Positions 34,392 through 45,694 of a stretch of DNA of 64,000 bases are shown here, in pieces. Within the stretch, counting starts at the first letter, position 1. Each line of letters opens with the position of its first letter. Source of the stretch: Bondarzewia mesenterica. Taxonomy: Eukaryota; Basidiomycota; Agaricomycetes; Russulales; Bondarzewiaceae. Position numbers and translations under genes: made by a program. The stretch is from assembly GCA_004802705.1 (NCBI GenBank), contig SGPL01000048.1, forward strand, positions 35,658 to 99,657, written 5' to 3'. The notes under the pieces are model-generated. The model saw only the letters and a program-made list of their open reading frames with translations. It ran no database searches and had not been told where the DNA came from.

Positions 34392-37073
34392 ATGCGCGTC
34401 AGAACGTTGGAAATTCGTTGGCACGACAGTAAACCCATCTCAACGTGCGACTTTCAGCCAATTCCATTCAAGAAGGCGCGTCCGGCGCAGGACAAGAATT
34501 TCGCAAGACAGTCGTACCGGCTGGCCACGGGCGGAGAGGATAACCATGTCCGGGTAAGCGTCGAGCGTTACAACTCTTGGTGAGCAGAGCATTGAGATTG
34601 ACGGTTTGGGACAGATTTGGATGGTCCATCCGAACATTATGCCACCGTCTCTTGTCGAGGGCGCGTCTGCTGACGCGACCGGGGTGGCCCCCACACCACG
34701 GCCTCCCCGTGTGGAGTACCTTGCGACGCTCAGCAGACATTCTGCCGCCGTCAATGTTGTAAGATTTAGTCCTAGTGGTGAGTACCACTGGTTGTTGAGC
34801 CAGTCATTGTCTAATGGGGCCGGTAGGCGAACTGATTGCATCGGCTGGTGATGGTGCGTCGGATGTTTCATCCGCCGTGATTTTCGGTGTGTTGACGTGT
34901 GTTTGATAGATGGGATGATTATTATCTGGGCACCGTCTACGACGCCGAACCAGAGCCTGTACGGGAGCGATCTCAGCGCCGAAGAGATGCAGTTTGACAA
35001 AGAGTTCTGGAAGCCCCGAACCACCTTTCGGTCCGTTCTAGTACTAATCTTTCATGTGACTTATAACTCACATCTTTTTGCAGGTGCACACAGATGCAGG
35101 TGTATGACTTGGCATGGAGCCCTTCTGGGGAATATATCATTGCTGGCAGCACCGACAACGCCGCCAGAATCTTCAGCGCAGCAGACGGTAACTCTACTTT
35201 GAATTGAGTCACGACTCTTTGCTTAACTTTTCTATCCCCAGGCAAATGCATACACGAGATTGCTGAACATAACCACTACGTGCAAGGCGTGGCATGGGAT
35301 CCCCTCAACGAGTACATTGCAACGCAAAGCAGCGACCGCTCTATGCACGTCTATAGCATCTCGAACAAACAAGGCGGTATTGAAGTTCACGCGGTAGGAA
35401 GAAACTCTCGAATGTCGCATCACCGTGCTCGGACGCCCAGCTCTCATAGTCAAAGTCGACCAAGGATGTTCCGTCGGGAATCAACCACGAGTGATACAGA
35501 GTCCGTGATAACAAACATCAGTGAACAACCGAAGGACGACAGCTACAACGCGTCTATGCTTCAGCCTCACAACGTACCTTTGACGCCAGCGACATCTATT
35601 GCCAGTACGCCATCCCAATCCATGTTTCCTCCACCTCCCATGGATACACCGTCGTCTCGACGCTCTTCCTTCAGTGGTTCAAATGCTCCCAGCTCACCTG
35701 CACACTATGCGCGATATGGTCGATCTCCTTCCCCTATGCCCGCACTTCCTGCTATTCGCACTTCCCTACCATCGCCAGCCACATGGCCAGTGAAACTTTA
35801 CGGCGACGAGAGCTTTACCAATTTCTTCCGTCGGTTAACATTCAGTCCCGATGGTGGACTACTGTTAACTCCCGCAGGTCACTTCGAAGATCTCTCTATC
35901 ATTCCCGGATCCTCTCGAACTTCGAAAACCGATGAGCCTTCACGAGGAAGGAAGAGTGCTCCCAACAGCGAGTTGGCGAATCCAACTTCCGCATCATCAG
36001 TATATATCTATTCGCGCGCAAACTTTGCGCGTCCACCGATTGCACAGTTGCCAGGGCACAAGAAAGCTAGTATTGCGGTGAAATTTTCGCCAATCCTGTA
36101 CGAGCTGCGTCCAGGCGTCTTTGGGCCTGACGTGCCTACAGATACTAAGAACGTCGTGGTGGAGAAAGGCAAGGAGGAGACTGTTGCCGTGGATGTGGGT
36201 ACCGCACCCACGATTGTGGCTGCCACATCCTCAATCTCACCTGCCTTGGGCGAACTACTTTCGCCTATCTCGCCCGTTAAACACGGTGCCCTCCTCACTC
36301 CACTAGTCGCACCAGCGCCCCTTTCTGTGCATGCGCAATCGTTGACGCTGCCTTCCCCTGCGTTGTCAGCGAGCGATTCGCTTAGGGCTGGCAGCCCTGC
36401 TATATCAAAACCTCCGACACCGAAACCTGCCACCCCCGCGCCGAGCACCGGATCTGTGTTCGCGCTGCCCTATCGCATGCTTTTTGCAGTGGCCACGATG
36501 GATTCCGTCGCAATCCATGATACTCAGCAGGCTGGTCCCGTTTGTATTTTGACTAAGCTGCACTATGATGAGTTCACGGACATGAGCTGGTAAGTTCGAC
36601 GAGACGCCGTTTTCAAGACTGACTGATGGAACCATTTATGAATCTTCCGGAACAGGTCGCCAGATGGTCAATGCCTCATGTTGTCCTCTCGTGATGGCTA
36701 TTGCACCATTGTCGTTTTCGACGAGATACTACCTGCCCACCATACACAGCAACAAACTCTCCAGTTCCAATCCATAGCGCATCATCACTCTGTGCCCTTG
36801 ACAACCACTTCGCTCACACCAGCTACAACTCCCTCTTTGACTTCTGTGTCGCTCCCGTCTAGTTCTCCGGTGGTCACGCCTACTATTCCACTGAAGCGAA
36901 ATGAGCCGCCGCCAACGCCGGCGAGCACGTCAGGAACTGATGAACTTCCAGATAAGCCCAGTGATCATGACAATACCACCACTCCTACAGGATCAGAACA
37001 AGAAAAGGCTCCGGAGCCGCCCAAGAAAAAGCGGAGAGTTGCACTCACAAGGGTCGGAGATATCGGCTCATAG
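34392..37073 (+). CDS. CAC2: Chromatin assembly factor 1 WD40 subunit (Cac2/p60)
   Basis: Exons 34392..34553, 34615..34777, 34827..34853, 34910..35030, 35084..35187, 35242..36589, 36656..37073; 780 residues. WD repeats: RWHDSKPISTCDFQP, LATGGEDNHVRIW, LSRHSAAVNVVRFSP, IASAGDDGMIIIW, VYDLAWSPSGEYIIAGSTDN, HNHYVQGVAWDPLNEYIATQSSDRS, and the last blade SWSPDGQCLMLSSRDGYCTIVVFD. A long Ser/Pro-rich insert (about residues 250-560) and a basic C-terminal tail ending PKKKRRVA, a likely nuclear localisation signal, are present. CAF-1 deposits H3-H4 behind replication forks and at repair sites. Domain content and the EFWKPRTTFR motif separate it from the related Hir1. Confidence 0.93.
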
Positions 37074-37608
37074 CTTTTTACCTTTTACTTTTTGTGACTG
37101 CCGACGTACTTTTATCCTTTCGCATTTCATCGATCTCGTTTGCTGATAGATCGTCGACCACAGCTTGTGGCGACGACGATCTTCTTTTGACCTGTTTGCG
37201 TCTCTCGTTTTCGTTCCTGTCTCGGCGCTCTTCTAAGCGCTTTGTCGCCTCTATTCCTTTGCATCTCGACACACGCATGTCTTGCTTACGATATGTTACG
37301 AGCTCACACGTTCGCACAACCACTGTGTTAATTGTCTTCTACGTGCATCATCATTCTCTGTACGATATTCACGTTACCGCGTGAACGATGAACGTTCAGT
37401 GTTCTCACCCGGTTGCGAGACGAATTATCAAAAAGTTCGGTGAATTATTGATGCCAGCCAGAGTGGGAGACGCAAGCCTTGACGGTAGCCCCCAGGCGTC
37501 GACGCCTCAAATATTTCCCAAGTATGCGGGAAGATAGTACATAACAGAAAATACTTCGCAAACTCTAACCGTGCCGCCGATCCATAACATTAGATTAACC
37601 TCAACCAA
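37074..37608. other. Intergenic between convergent CAC2 and membrane protein genes
   Basis: 535 bp of 3' flanks. T/C-rich stretch 37081-37260. No gene recognised. Confidence 0.55.
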
Positions 37609-40600
37609 TTAGACCTGCGTTTCGTCAATTGTCCTCCTTGTACCCATCTGTATGCTTGGGTCAGATCGTCGCCTTAGGGAGCTTCGGAATCGATGTGACC
37701 GGCTTCTCGTCTTCAGAGCCGTAAGATAAGTCCACATGTTCTGTGTCCCAGATACCGACCATTCCTTGCAGACATCGATGTAATTCGGGTTCCGTGTGAA
37801 TATCCACAAGAGTGCGCAACCAACCACAAGCAATAAGGCGGCGACGAATAGAGCTCGCGTTGCCGAGCCATAACTCTCAAAACTCCATGAGGTGAAAGAG
37901 AGGGCAGAAAAGATAGCACTGTGCAAGCGAACGTTACAAGGGTGAGGTAGCAAATACCAGCAGTGGCTGACTTACCCCCATGCTAAGCAGGCAAAGGGAA
38001 TACTATGCAGGACGGCCATGAGCTCCAAATCCTCGAAAAATATTCCCGAACTCCTTCTGTGAGACTTGAAAAATCTCGCCTTAAGGCAGGGAAAATCTTA
38101 GTCAGAAAATCTAGATGAAAACCTTCGTAAAACTTGAACAAGCTAACCAACTGCCCAATATTCGACCGCATATCGGACGAGTACAGTCCTCGCAGGAGAA
38201 AAGTGTTTGTGATAGATGATATGAGGAAGAAAGTCGATAATGCGCTGAGAATCTGGGCGGCCGTCCACTCCGTTGAAACGGAGCCCTCGCCGCTCGAGCT
38301 TCCCCCCCCCCATTGAGAGCGTTGACAACCGAGGGGATTGCAAGGAAGGCCAGGTTGCCGACCAGAAGTTGAATACTCTATCGTAAACGAATGAGGGACT
38401 TTGTGAAACGACTCAGTTCATTCAAACGCACCTGAATAGTGACATCTGCCCATTGTTTGAGCTCCTCTTCAATAAATGATTGCCATGTCACCATGATGAT
38501 GATGTCGTCCATGGTGACCGAGGAGAGTTTGCGTAGACAGTATGTAGGACTCCAAAAATTCAGAATAGATACGATACGGAAGGCCAGCGACATCCGCTCG
38601 ACTTCGCCATGGCCATATATTGATTGGCCAGGTTGTAAACGGGCACCGGTCTCTCCATGATGATGAACAAATTCGGCATGCGCTTTTGGGAGATTGAGGC
38701 AAGGGACAAGTCAAATTGAAAAGACGATAAAGGTCGCACCATAATAAGACAACAATCGAGCTAAACGCCTTCAGTGAGTATGTGCATTGACCGACGCTCT
38801 CTCTTCCTAATGAATGCTCACCGACGTGAAAAATCAGAGCATCATCTACTTTGCCTAGGCCTGTAAACATATTCTAGCTCGTTTTCAGTCAGAAAATCAC
38901 GCGTTCAGATAGACATACCGTTCCATGCTAATAGAGTTTCCAACATTAGCTTGAGCGTATCAGCAGGATATGGTACAAGAGATCCACTAGATGTCGTCTG
39001 GTCTGGTTACATCTTTATGAGTTAATGGAGACCATAAACAAGATGAAAACAACGTACCAAGAATCCCACTCATCAAAGTGCGCAGGGCTTCTTGGATATC
39101 GTCGCTTGTGAATCTACTTGCACGGGGGAAAAGGCTACAGTGCTCCCTGAGGGTAGTAGATCATTGGTTAAATCCGCATCAACACCTGGAAGCAAAATCT
39201 TACCAATACCAACTCCTGAACTCGTGTCCTAAAGCAATCATTAATCTCCGAGAGAGAAACAAAACATGGAGCAAAGTAACTCACTCAAATGAGCATCTGA
39301 GTTTACAACTTCTACTTCATCAAACACCCCTTTGGTGTCAAACTCTTCTGCCCAGAAGATCGTTCGGTAGTTATGATCAACGAAGTAATACCCCCAGAGT
39401 TGATACTGATCCTCCTCATAGATAAGCTCCAAAACCAGGTCCTCGCCGTAATCCAGTGAGCGAATTCGTTCATGGTCTTTAAGCTTCTTTTCGATATGAT
39501 GCAGAGCAATGTCGATTCCGAGTCCTTGACCCTTCAATGACTTATCGTTACCAGGATTTGCATCAGTGTAAATTTGCTTAAACAGCATCATCGTTAATCA
39601 TGAAGTGAATACCCTTCAAGTATCGACGAGACATACCTTCTGCACATTAAAGAAGTATTTGGCTCCCCCAGGATGCACATGTGTTGTCCAATCGGTCTCA
39701 CAAATAGGATCGCAACTGAAGGTTGAAAAATGGAACTTAAGCACAGGCCGTGTAACTGATTCAAGGGAAGTCTGCCCACAAACTCTTACGGAAAGGTGAG
39801 ATGACAGTATTATAGCGTGACACCGTTTTCTTGCTGTAAAGAGCCGAGTACCTCAATTAGCATTCACAAGCAGCGGGGTAAAACCGGACAAGATCATACA
39901 CGTTGATATTTCGAGCATATCTATCAATCCATTGTGGGATGATGGGTTTCACCTCGACCAGATGATATATTCCATGGTGAACTGGACTTGATCCGGGCTC
40001 GTGGGATTGGCAAGAATACCTCGCATCTGATACAACGGTAACTGCCTCCTCACCAGAAAGCATGGAACTCGACGAGCCATTGATTGAGTGTTGTCGCAGC
40101 GCAGGCGACACTAAGAAACGGGAGTCCGAACTGTCCCCATTTACCTCTGCACTATTCGCGGTCATATCCAACGTACCATATCTTGATGGTGTACGATGAA
40201 TGATGATTGGGCGCGAGGAGACAATAACATCAGAGTAATCGGGAACGACATGGGCTACAGGGAGAGGGCAAATCGATGGCGCTATGACTTTAGCTTCGCA
40301 GTGTCCACGAGTACTAGAGCTGTCGGATGTCGCATTATTGCAAGTGAAAAAGGAAAAGTGAGACGGATCGGAGCTGGACATTCTTTCCATCTTGATCTGA
40401 CGAGCAAGGAACCTAAAATAAGATGAAAAATAGACCATCATTGCGGACAAGAAACTAGCTGAGGATGGCATTCTGTGGAGTGGCCCGATCAAGGAGTCAC
40501 CGACATGAAGACTTCTGAATTCCTTTTGAAAAAGCCTCTGAAATCTCCCATGTAATGCAGATGAAGCAACAGAGAGGCGCAATTTGCACGCTAGGCAAAG

Positions 40601-40699
40601 ATAGACGAACTGCTTAGCTGTAAGGATGAAAGTTTGGCGCGGCAAGGCCAAAGCTGACTCGAGAAACAGACAGAAGCCTACGCTGCACTGAACAATCAT
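37609..40699 (-). CDS. Basidiomycete multi-pass membrane protein with WW-like segment (frameshift in a G10 run)
   Basis: Thirteen exons: complement(37609..37918, 37976..38079, 38148..38377, 38432..38682, 38740..38760, 38822..38860, 38919..39002, 39058..39146, 39204..39228, 39285..39576, 39637..39715, 39780..39833, 39900..40699), about 791 residues. It resembles a large basidiomycete family of unknown function: a WW-like block (DWTTHVHPGGAKYFF, YTDANPG, WGYYFVDHNYRTIFWAEEF), HEFRSWYWEHCSLFPR, a His/Gly-rich QPGQSIYG segment and C-terminal membrane helices (LLVGNLAFLAIPSVVNAL, ALFVAALLLVVGCALLW). In exon 38148-38377 a run of ten C on the plus strand (38302-38311) breaks frame: eight or eleven would link NALN to the conserved SVSTEWTAAQILSALSTFF stretch and keep the exon in phase. 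The first 200 residues are weakly conserved and less certain. Confidence 0.72.
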
Positions 40700-41159
40700 G
40701 GCTCTAAGGGTGAGGGTTACCGAAGATGCTGCAGTGAGGCTCGAGGAGATATATCCTCGCCCATATAAGATAGCTACTGGGGTTGTATATGTACAACCTG
40801 CGGCAAAGCGATGAGTAGAACGTCTGTTGGAACAACCAGACAGTTTTGGGAATAATTAGATGGTTTTGGGGAACAACACGATGCGATGTCAAAGATGCGA
40901 TGAACGAGCATGGTACAAAAAGGTTGAATGTGGCACTATTAACACTGCTTTACAGGCGCTCCGAAGACCTCCTGCCTCGAGGCCGACAGTCATCGAATCA
41001 GTATCACAGATTGTAAGTATACGAAAACAGTGAAGGGCCGCCTACTGGATGATTAAGCGCCAAAAAAATTGTGCCCTCGTGCGCCCAAGCTGTTGTCTGT
41101 AAATTCACCAGGTGGAGTACAGCTACCGATGTAGTACTATATGCTCCTGCAGAGGGCAT
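40700..41159. other. Upstream region of the membrane protein gene
   Basis: 460 bp without a supported gene between the start at 40699 and the repeat/transposon island. Two partly similar TGGTTTTGGGGAACAACA and CAGTTTTGGGAATAA segments occur near 40842-40880. Confidence 0.5.
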
Positions 41160-41251
41160 CTAATCGACTTCGCACCTCAAGAGTGGCATGCACAACTAGA
41201 AGGGATAGGGAAATATGGTGCCCTGACGGGCACCTACCGAGAACGCGCATA
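41160..41251 (+). repeat. Local repeat family, copy 1 (left part, interrupted by the transposon)
   Basis: Begins CTAATCGACTTCGCACCTCA and contains the hairpin GGTGCCC-TGAC-GGGCACC (41217-41234), ending GAACGCGCATA where the pogo-like element is inserted. Its right part resumes at 44788. Matches copy 3 (45355-45478) over nearly its whole length. Confidence 0.9.
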
Positions 41252-41276
41252 CTGTGGCTGACCCGGTAATGGGTCA
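41252..41276 (+). repeat. Left terminal inverted repeat of the pogo-like element
   Basis: Opens CTGTGGCTGACCCGGTAATG followed by GGTCA; pairs with 44763-44787 with one mismatch at position 20. Confidence 0.95.
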
Positions 41277-41512
41277 CTGAGACTCAGTCTGTGAATAGCT
41301 GCTCATACGACATCAGTAGATGGTGAAACATATATACAGCTATGTAGAAAACAATGTATAGAATACGACTATCAAGTTTGAGGAATTTTAGAAAGAAAAA
41401 ATCAAGCTGTATAGAATATATTTCACGGAGAGTCGGAATTCGAGGAAACGGGTCAGCCATGGGAATTGTCTTCACGCTACAACACTTTATGAGCCGCATC
41501 TCGCAGATCCTT

Positions 41513-43832
41513 TCAATTCATCGTCCTGAGCACAGGATCAATGAGGTGAAGGCTGAATGGATGTGAGGTATGTATCCTAATATTGTTCTGCTCAGACTGA
41601 TCACTTTGCATAGCTGCAGATCCCCCCGAGTCAACGAGGTCAGGACGCTTGGGACCCTTTGCTGCATTGTGATAGGTGGGACCCATCGAGGACTCTGTGC
41701 ATGTCCGTTTAGGAGGTCGATTTTCATCGGCAGGTGCGTCTGTGGGTCGCTTCGCTAGAACGCGTCGTCTTGGCCGTGGCTTGGATGCCTTGCTCACATG
41801 GTCTCCAGCACCCTCCGCACATACAGCCTCTTCTGAGTCCCTCTGCATTCTCGCCTCATCAGCTTCCACTTTTTTTTCGTGCCTTCTCAACCTCCATCTC
41901 CGCTTTCTTTTGTGCTTTCTCAGCCTCCATCTCCACCTTCTTTCGTGTTCTCTCAGCATTTGCCTCGGCTTTCTTGTGAGCCTTCTCTGCCTCTGCTTCA
42001 GCCTTCCTCCGAGCCCTCTCTGCCGCTCTCTCCACTTTTTTCCACCACAGCAGCTGCTTGTTTTCATAAGCGTTCTTCCTTCTTTTCAGCTTCTCGAGCC
42101 TCTCGCTCAGCGAGCTTGTCCACGGCCTCGCGTTCCTTGGCATCCTCTCGCTCCTGGTTTTGGATAGACTTGAACCGCTCTGTTACCTGCTTGTGAACCT
42201 CAGCGATGTGTATTTTCCAATCCGAGAATGCGAGGGCCTGCATGTTCTCCTCGCTGGTCATAAGTTGAGCACTCGAGCCACCTTCACGTCACTTAGAGTT
42301 CCCGTTTTCCTTCTCGAAAAGCTATTTGCGGAGATGCTCATTCTCTGCCTCCATCAATTTTTTGGCAGCATAATCACCTTCCATCTGTTTCTTAGCGGCT
42401 TCAGCAAACATATGCAGGTCCTCATAAGCTCTGCGATAAGCACTCCGAGAGGATGTGCAAGGAAGGGTAGGTGGGACAGTCTGATGGAGATCTCCGGAGG
42501 GCGTGCATTGTGAGGGACCAGCTTCTGCTATATCACCACCAAGAAGGGCAGGTCTCGATATCGACAGGGGTAGTGCAGCCTGTGTCGTCGTGTTCAAAGC
42601 TGGTGCAAAGGCAGATTCCTCAATTATAGAATGATCTCGTGGCCATATGCCTGTCTTCCGAAATGCGCCTGAGATAATTATGTTGGTGAAAGCCTTCTGA
42701 CGTGCACTGTGGTAATGTAGCAGCAGATTTTCCTTTGTGATTCTCACGTAGTGCCATGATGTTAGAGTGACTTCTTTCTTCCAGGCCGATGTGAGAGGAC
42801 CGAAGACGCCAACGTCGCAGGGTTGAAGACGATGAGTGGTGTGAGGCGGGAGGCAAATAGGAAGTATGCGGTGCTTCTCCGCGAATAGGCAAAAGCGGTA
42901 CATGCAGTGCAAGTTATAACCATCGAGAATGATCATGCGCCATTCATCATTAGATTCGAGTTTGGCGCGTGTCAGAGGTTCAAAATGGTGTGCAAGAAAT
43001 TGAGAACCAAGCTCCATGTCCGTCCATCCATTTTCAGAGAATCCAATGCTATGCAATATTGTAAGTTCAGATTGTGAGATATACAATAACTCACTCACCT
43101 TGCATCACAAGGGTTTTGGCGTCCCCACTGCAGATTTCGTGTTTTGCCTTTGAAGATCACCATCGGAGCAAGTGCACTTCTGTCGGCACAGACAGTTTCC
43201 AAGACTGTCATTAGCTCGCGATTTCTATCTTCAACTTGATGGACTGTCTTCTAATCACGATTCACCAAGATGAATGTCTGCTTACCAATTCCGAGCTGAA
43301 TACCTTTCTCATCCATGTTATAGATGTTCTGGGATTTAACATCATACATCGTGCATACATCCTCAAGGATATCAAAGAACTCGTCCACCAAAGTACGGTT
43401 GAGAGCTCGAGCATGGAATAATTCGAGTGCAGTCATCCAACGAGCCTTCAGGTCTGGATGACGAGTGCAGAAGCAGTGACTCCAGTTCATAGAGACTGGC
43501 TCGCCTGCAATGGTTGCTGCATGCTCAGCGAGGGCTTCTAGAGATATTAGAACTCCTCGTCGTCCCAGCTCCTTCACCCATTCCTTTAGAACCTGCTCTT
43601 GAGGTGCAGAGAGAGTCTGCTGAAAGACATGGCTCTTATTCTGAGTCTCTCTTCCATGGTATCGTGCAGTGAGTGTTGTTCGAGAAACTTCATAACTCTG
43701 AGCCGCTGATCGTAGAGAAAGCTTCAGATTGCCTGCGGGGGTCTTGCTGGAGGTAGCAACTGCTTCCAAGGCTTCTTGTATGAGCTTTTCATTGCCATGC
43801 ATAATATCGGCCTTGGATTTCGGTGGGGACAT
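41513..43832 (-). pseudogene. Inactivated pogo-type transposase (nonsense and frameshift mutations)
   Basis: Exon 1 runs from ATG 43832 (or 43982) to a donor at 43098/43099, exon 2 begins at 43048. The N-terminus has a psq-type helix-turn-helix (SLRSAAQSYEVSRTTLTARY) and a CENP-B-like DNA-binding segment (QEQVLKEWVKELGRRG). The DDE core shows IYNMDEKGIQLG, MIILDGYNLH in place of the usual DGHGSH, and PPHTTHRLQPCDVGVFGPL. A TAG at 43251-43253 interrupts VNRD-KTVHQVED where relatives have Gln, so one CAG-to-TAG change closes the frame. After a further stop at 42322 the C-terminal Ala/Lys/Glu coiled coil (42143-41877) is reached only by a frame change near 42075 and leaves frame again at an eight-base T run (41870-41877). 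The copy is therefore unlikely to make active transposase. Confidence 0.85.
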
Positions 43833-43982
43833 GTCCCTCAGGCCACCAAAGAGGAGGGGGCCTGGGTGATAAAGTGGGGGGAAAAAATGAGGGTCTGTTC
43901 CATCTGAGCTGATATCAGCTCTCAATAAACAATCATTTTTCCGGTCTCTATGCAAGATTGTTGAACAAGATTCATGAGGCAC

Positions 43983-44762
43983 CGTTGAGCATGATGTGTT
44001 AGTGGCAAAGCACGTCGCGTCACGTCAAGCTGATTAAGAAGTCACAACGTGTTGCTCGGACATGCTATCAAGCCCGTATTACTTAGAAATCGCATCCAGA
44101 ACCTCCGTAAGTTTTGCAAAATTTAGATGAGGACTAGATGAACAATCAGTGATCATGCGAGAATTAATGGAGGAGTCTTGATGTGTTGACCACCAATATA
44201 CACTGAATCGGCTTGAAAACTGTGATCTTGAGATGATCACTTCGGAACATGCTTGAAAGGCTCGAAAAAAAAATATTTAAAAAATCATATCATACATTTT
44301 GATATTTCTGTTCATGTTGACAATAAGTTTTATAAAGAAAGAAGTATGTTGCATGCAGTTGGGGCCACTGGTTTTGGTCTCCCTCATTTTTGAGGCACAC
44401 ATGACCACCCGATACAGAAAGTCTTCCGAAATGATGACTTAGTCAATTTAGAGTGTAATTTTTGATGCTGCATGAAGAATAAATATAAGATAATATATTC
44501 TGCTGATCTCTCGACCAATGCATTGTGTCATTGTGGTGAATGAGTACTTAGTCTGCAGAAACAGGTCGCGCAAGAGTCCAAATTTGGACAAGATGGCCTT
44601 CTGACCATACTGCAACTCAATTATCTTTCTGACACAAATTACCACTGGCTCTTATCTTTGGCATGCAAACCAGGGAAATGCACATTAATATATCTTAAAA
44701 GTAAATTTGAGGAAAGAGCATGAATCTGTGGCTCTATCTATTTATTGACCCGTTACTGCGTC
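43983..44762. other. Non-coding 5' part of the pogo-like element
   Basis: About 780 bp, AT-rich, upstream of the transposase and inside the element. No second gene recognised. Confidence 0.6.
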
Positions 44763-44787
44763 TGACCTATTACCGGGTCAGCCACAG
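44763..44787 (-). repeat. Right terminal inverted repeat of the pogo-like element
   Basis: Reverse complement opens CTGTGGCTGACCCGGTAATA followed by GGTCA. Followed directly by the duplicated TA. Confidence 0.95.
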
Positions 44788-44816
44788 TATATTGCAAGCC
44801 AAGCCAGGCACGGAGA
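44788..44816 (+). repeat. Local repeat family, copy 1 (right part)
   Basis: TATATTGCAAGCCAAGCCAG and following bases continue the repeat interrupted at 41251. Same sequence follows GCGCA without interruption in copies 2 and 3. Confidence 0.9.
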
Positions 44817-44903
44817 CTAAGGGATAGGGAAATACGGTGCCCTGATGGGCACCTACCGAGAATGCGCATATATTGCAAGTCAAGCCAGGCACGGAGACTA
44901 CAA
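44817..44903 (+). repeat. Local repeat family, copy 2 (5'-truncated, in tandem with copy 1)
   Basis: Begins at CTAAGGGATAGGGAAATACG, holds the perfect hairpin GGTGCCC-TGAT-GGGCACC (44836-44853) and continues GAATGCGCATATATTGCAAG. It lacks the CTAATCGACTTCGC start. Confidence 0.9.
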
Positions 44904-44980
44904 CGATAGAACAAATACAGCAATAATATATATTTATACAGAAAGAAAGGGTGAGATGGGTGGGCAATGCAAAGCTACAC

Positions 44981-45064
44981 CTGGTGAGGTGAGAGCGTGA
45001 GCTGCGAGCCTGCAGATACAAATAAAATACTTTACGGACCTGGCGAGGTGAGAGCGTGAGCTAA
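44981..45064 (+). repeat. Duplicated GAGGTGAGAGCGTGAGCT segment
   Basis: Two direct copies of CTGGNGAGGTGAGAGCGTGA (44982-45005 and 45044-45064) about 60 bp apart, each after a similar context, indicating local duplication between repeat copies 2 and 3. Confidence 0.7.
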
Positions 45065-45354
45065 GGAGGAGCGACCTCCTAACGCAGTATATCACCATTG
45101 CCTGAATGAGAAGGATCCAACGCTTAGGAACCCTTCATGACAAATCTGCCATGGCCCCTGTGTGACTCCTCATCCATCAGTCCAGAGCGGCGTGCGCGGC
45201 ACTCATTCTCAGAAGCATCCGGGGTAACCCTCGGCCTGTACAACCTACGCAGAGACATGCATGAAAATAACCTAGACGCAGTCTAGGGTGGCGAGCATCG
45301 CCAAGAAATCTGGCATCGTCGATTAGACTAGTGTAAACTTTCGTCTAAACACGA

Positions 45355-45478
45355 CTAATCGACTTCGCACCTCAAGAGTGGCATGCACAACTAAAAGGGA
45401 TAGGGAAATACGGTGCCCTGATGGGCATCTACCGAGAACGCGCATATATTGCAAGCCAAGCCAGGCACGGAGACCACA
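45355..45478 (+). repeat. Local repeat family, copy 3 (uninterrupted)
   Basis: Runs from CTAATCGACTTCGCACCTCA through the hairpin (45412-45429, one mismatch in the right arm) to GCGCATATATTGCAAGCCAA and CAGGCACGGAGAC. It is the intact reference for copy 1. An inverted arm GTCGATTAG lies 30 bp upstream (45319-45327). Confidence 0.9.
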
Positions 45479-45694
45479 ACCGTAACCCATAATGAGAGAT
45501 GGAACACGAAGTGAGGAGGGGTGGGTTGGAGGTGAAGATTTTTGATGGGGTGGTCACGGCGGTAAGAGGCGTCTCACTTAATAATGACGTGTTCATGCAG
45601 GAGTGCCTAGGAGTGCCTGCTGTTTGTTCACGATGCTGGGTGAGCCGATGTGATGGCTAGCAGGACCGAACATGTCGACACGAGGATGAGGATA
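45479..45694. other. Gap between repeat copy 3 and the MITE
   Basis: 216 bp; contains a 10-bp tandem duplication AGGAGTGCCT (45599-45618). No gene. Confidence 0.5.

Larger units (their letters stand above)
41252..44787 (-). mobile_element. Pogo-like (Tc1/mariner superfamily) DNA transposon, 3536 bp, complete ends
   Basis: The ends are inverted repeats of 25 bp with one mismatch (41252-41276 and 44763-44787), both opening CTGTGGCTGACCCGGTAAT. They are flanked by TA on both sides (41250-41251 and 44788-44789), the target duplication of this superfamily. The right end carries a further inward, imperfect inverted copy of TGACCCGTTAC / GTAATAGGTCA. A transposase gene lies inside on the minus strand. 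The same flanking sequence without the element exists at two neighbouring repeat copies, so the empty site is known: GCGCATATATTGC. Confidence 0.95.

Noticed and set aside
41859..42143. Ala/Lys/Glu-rich coiled-coil ORF as an independent gene
   Set aside because: It continues the transposase C-terminus in a shifted frame and lies inside the transposon.
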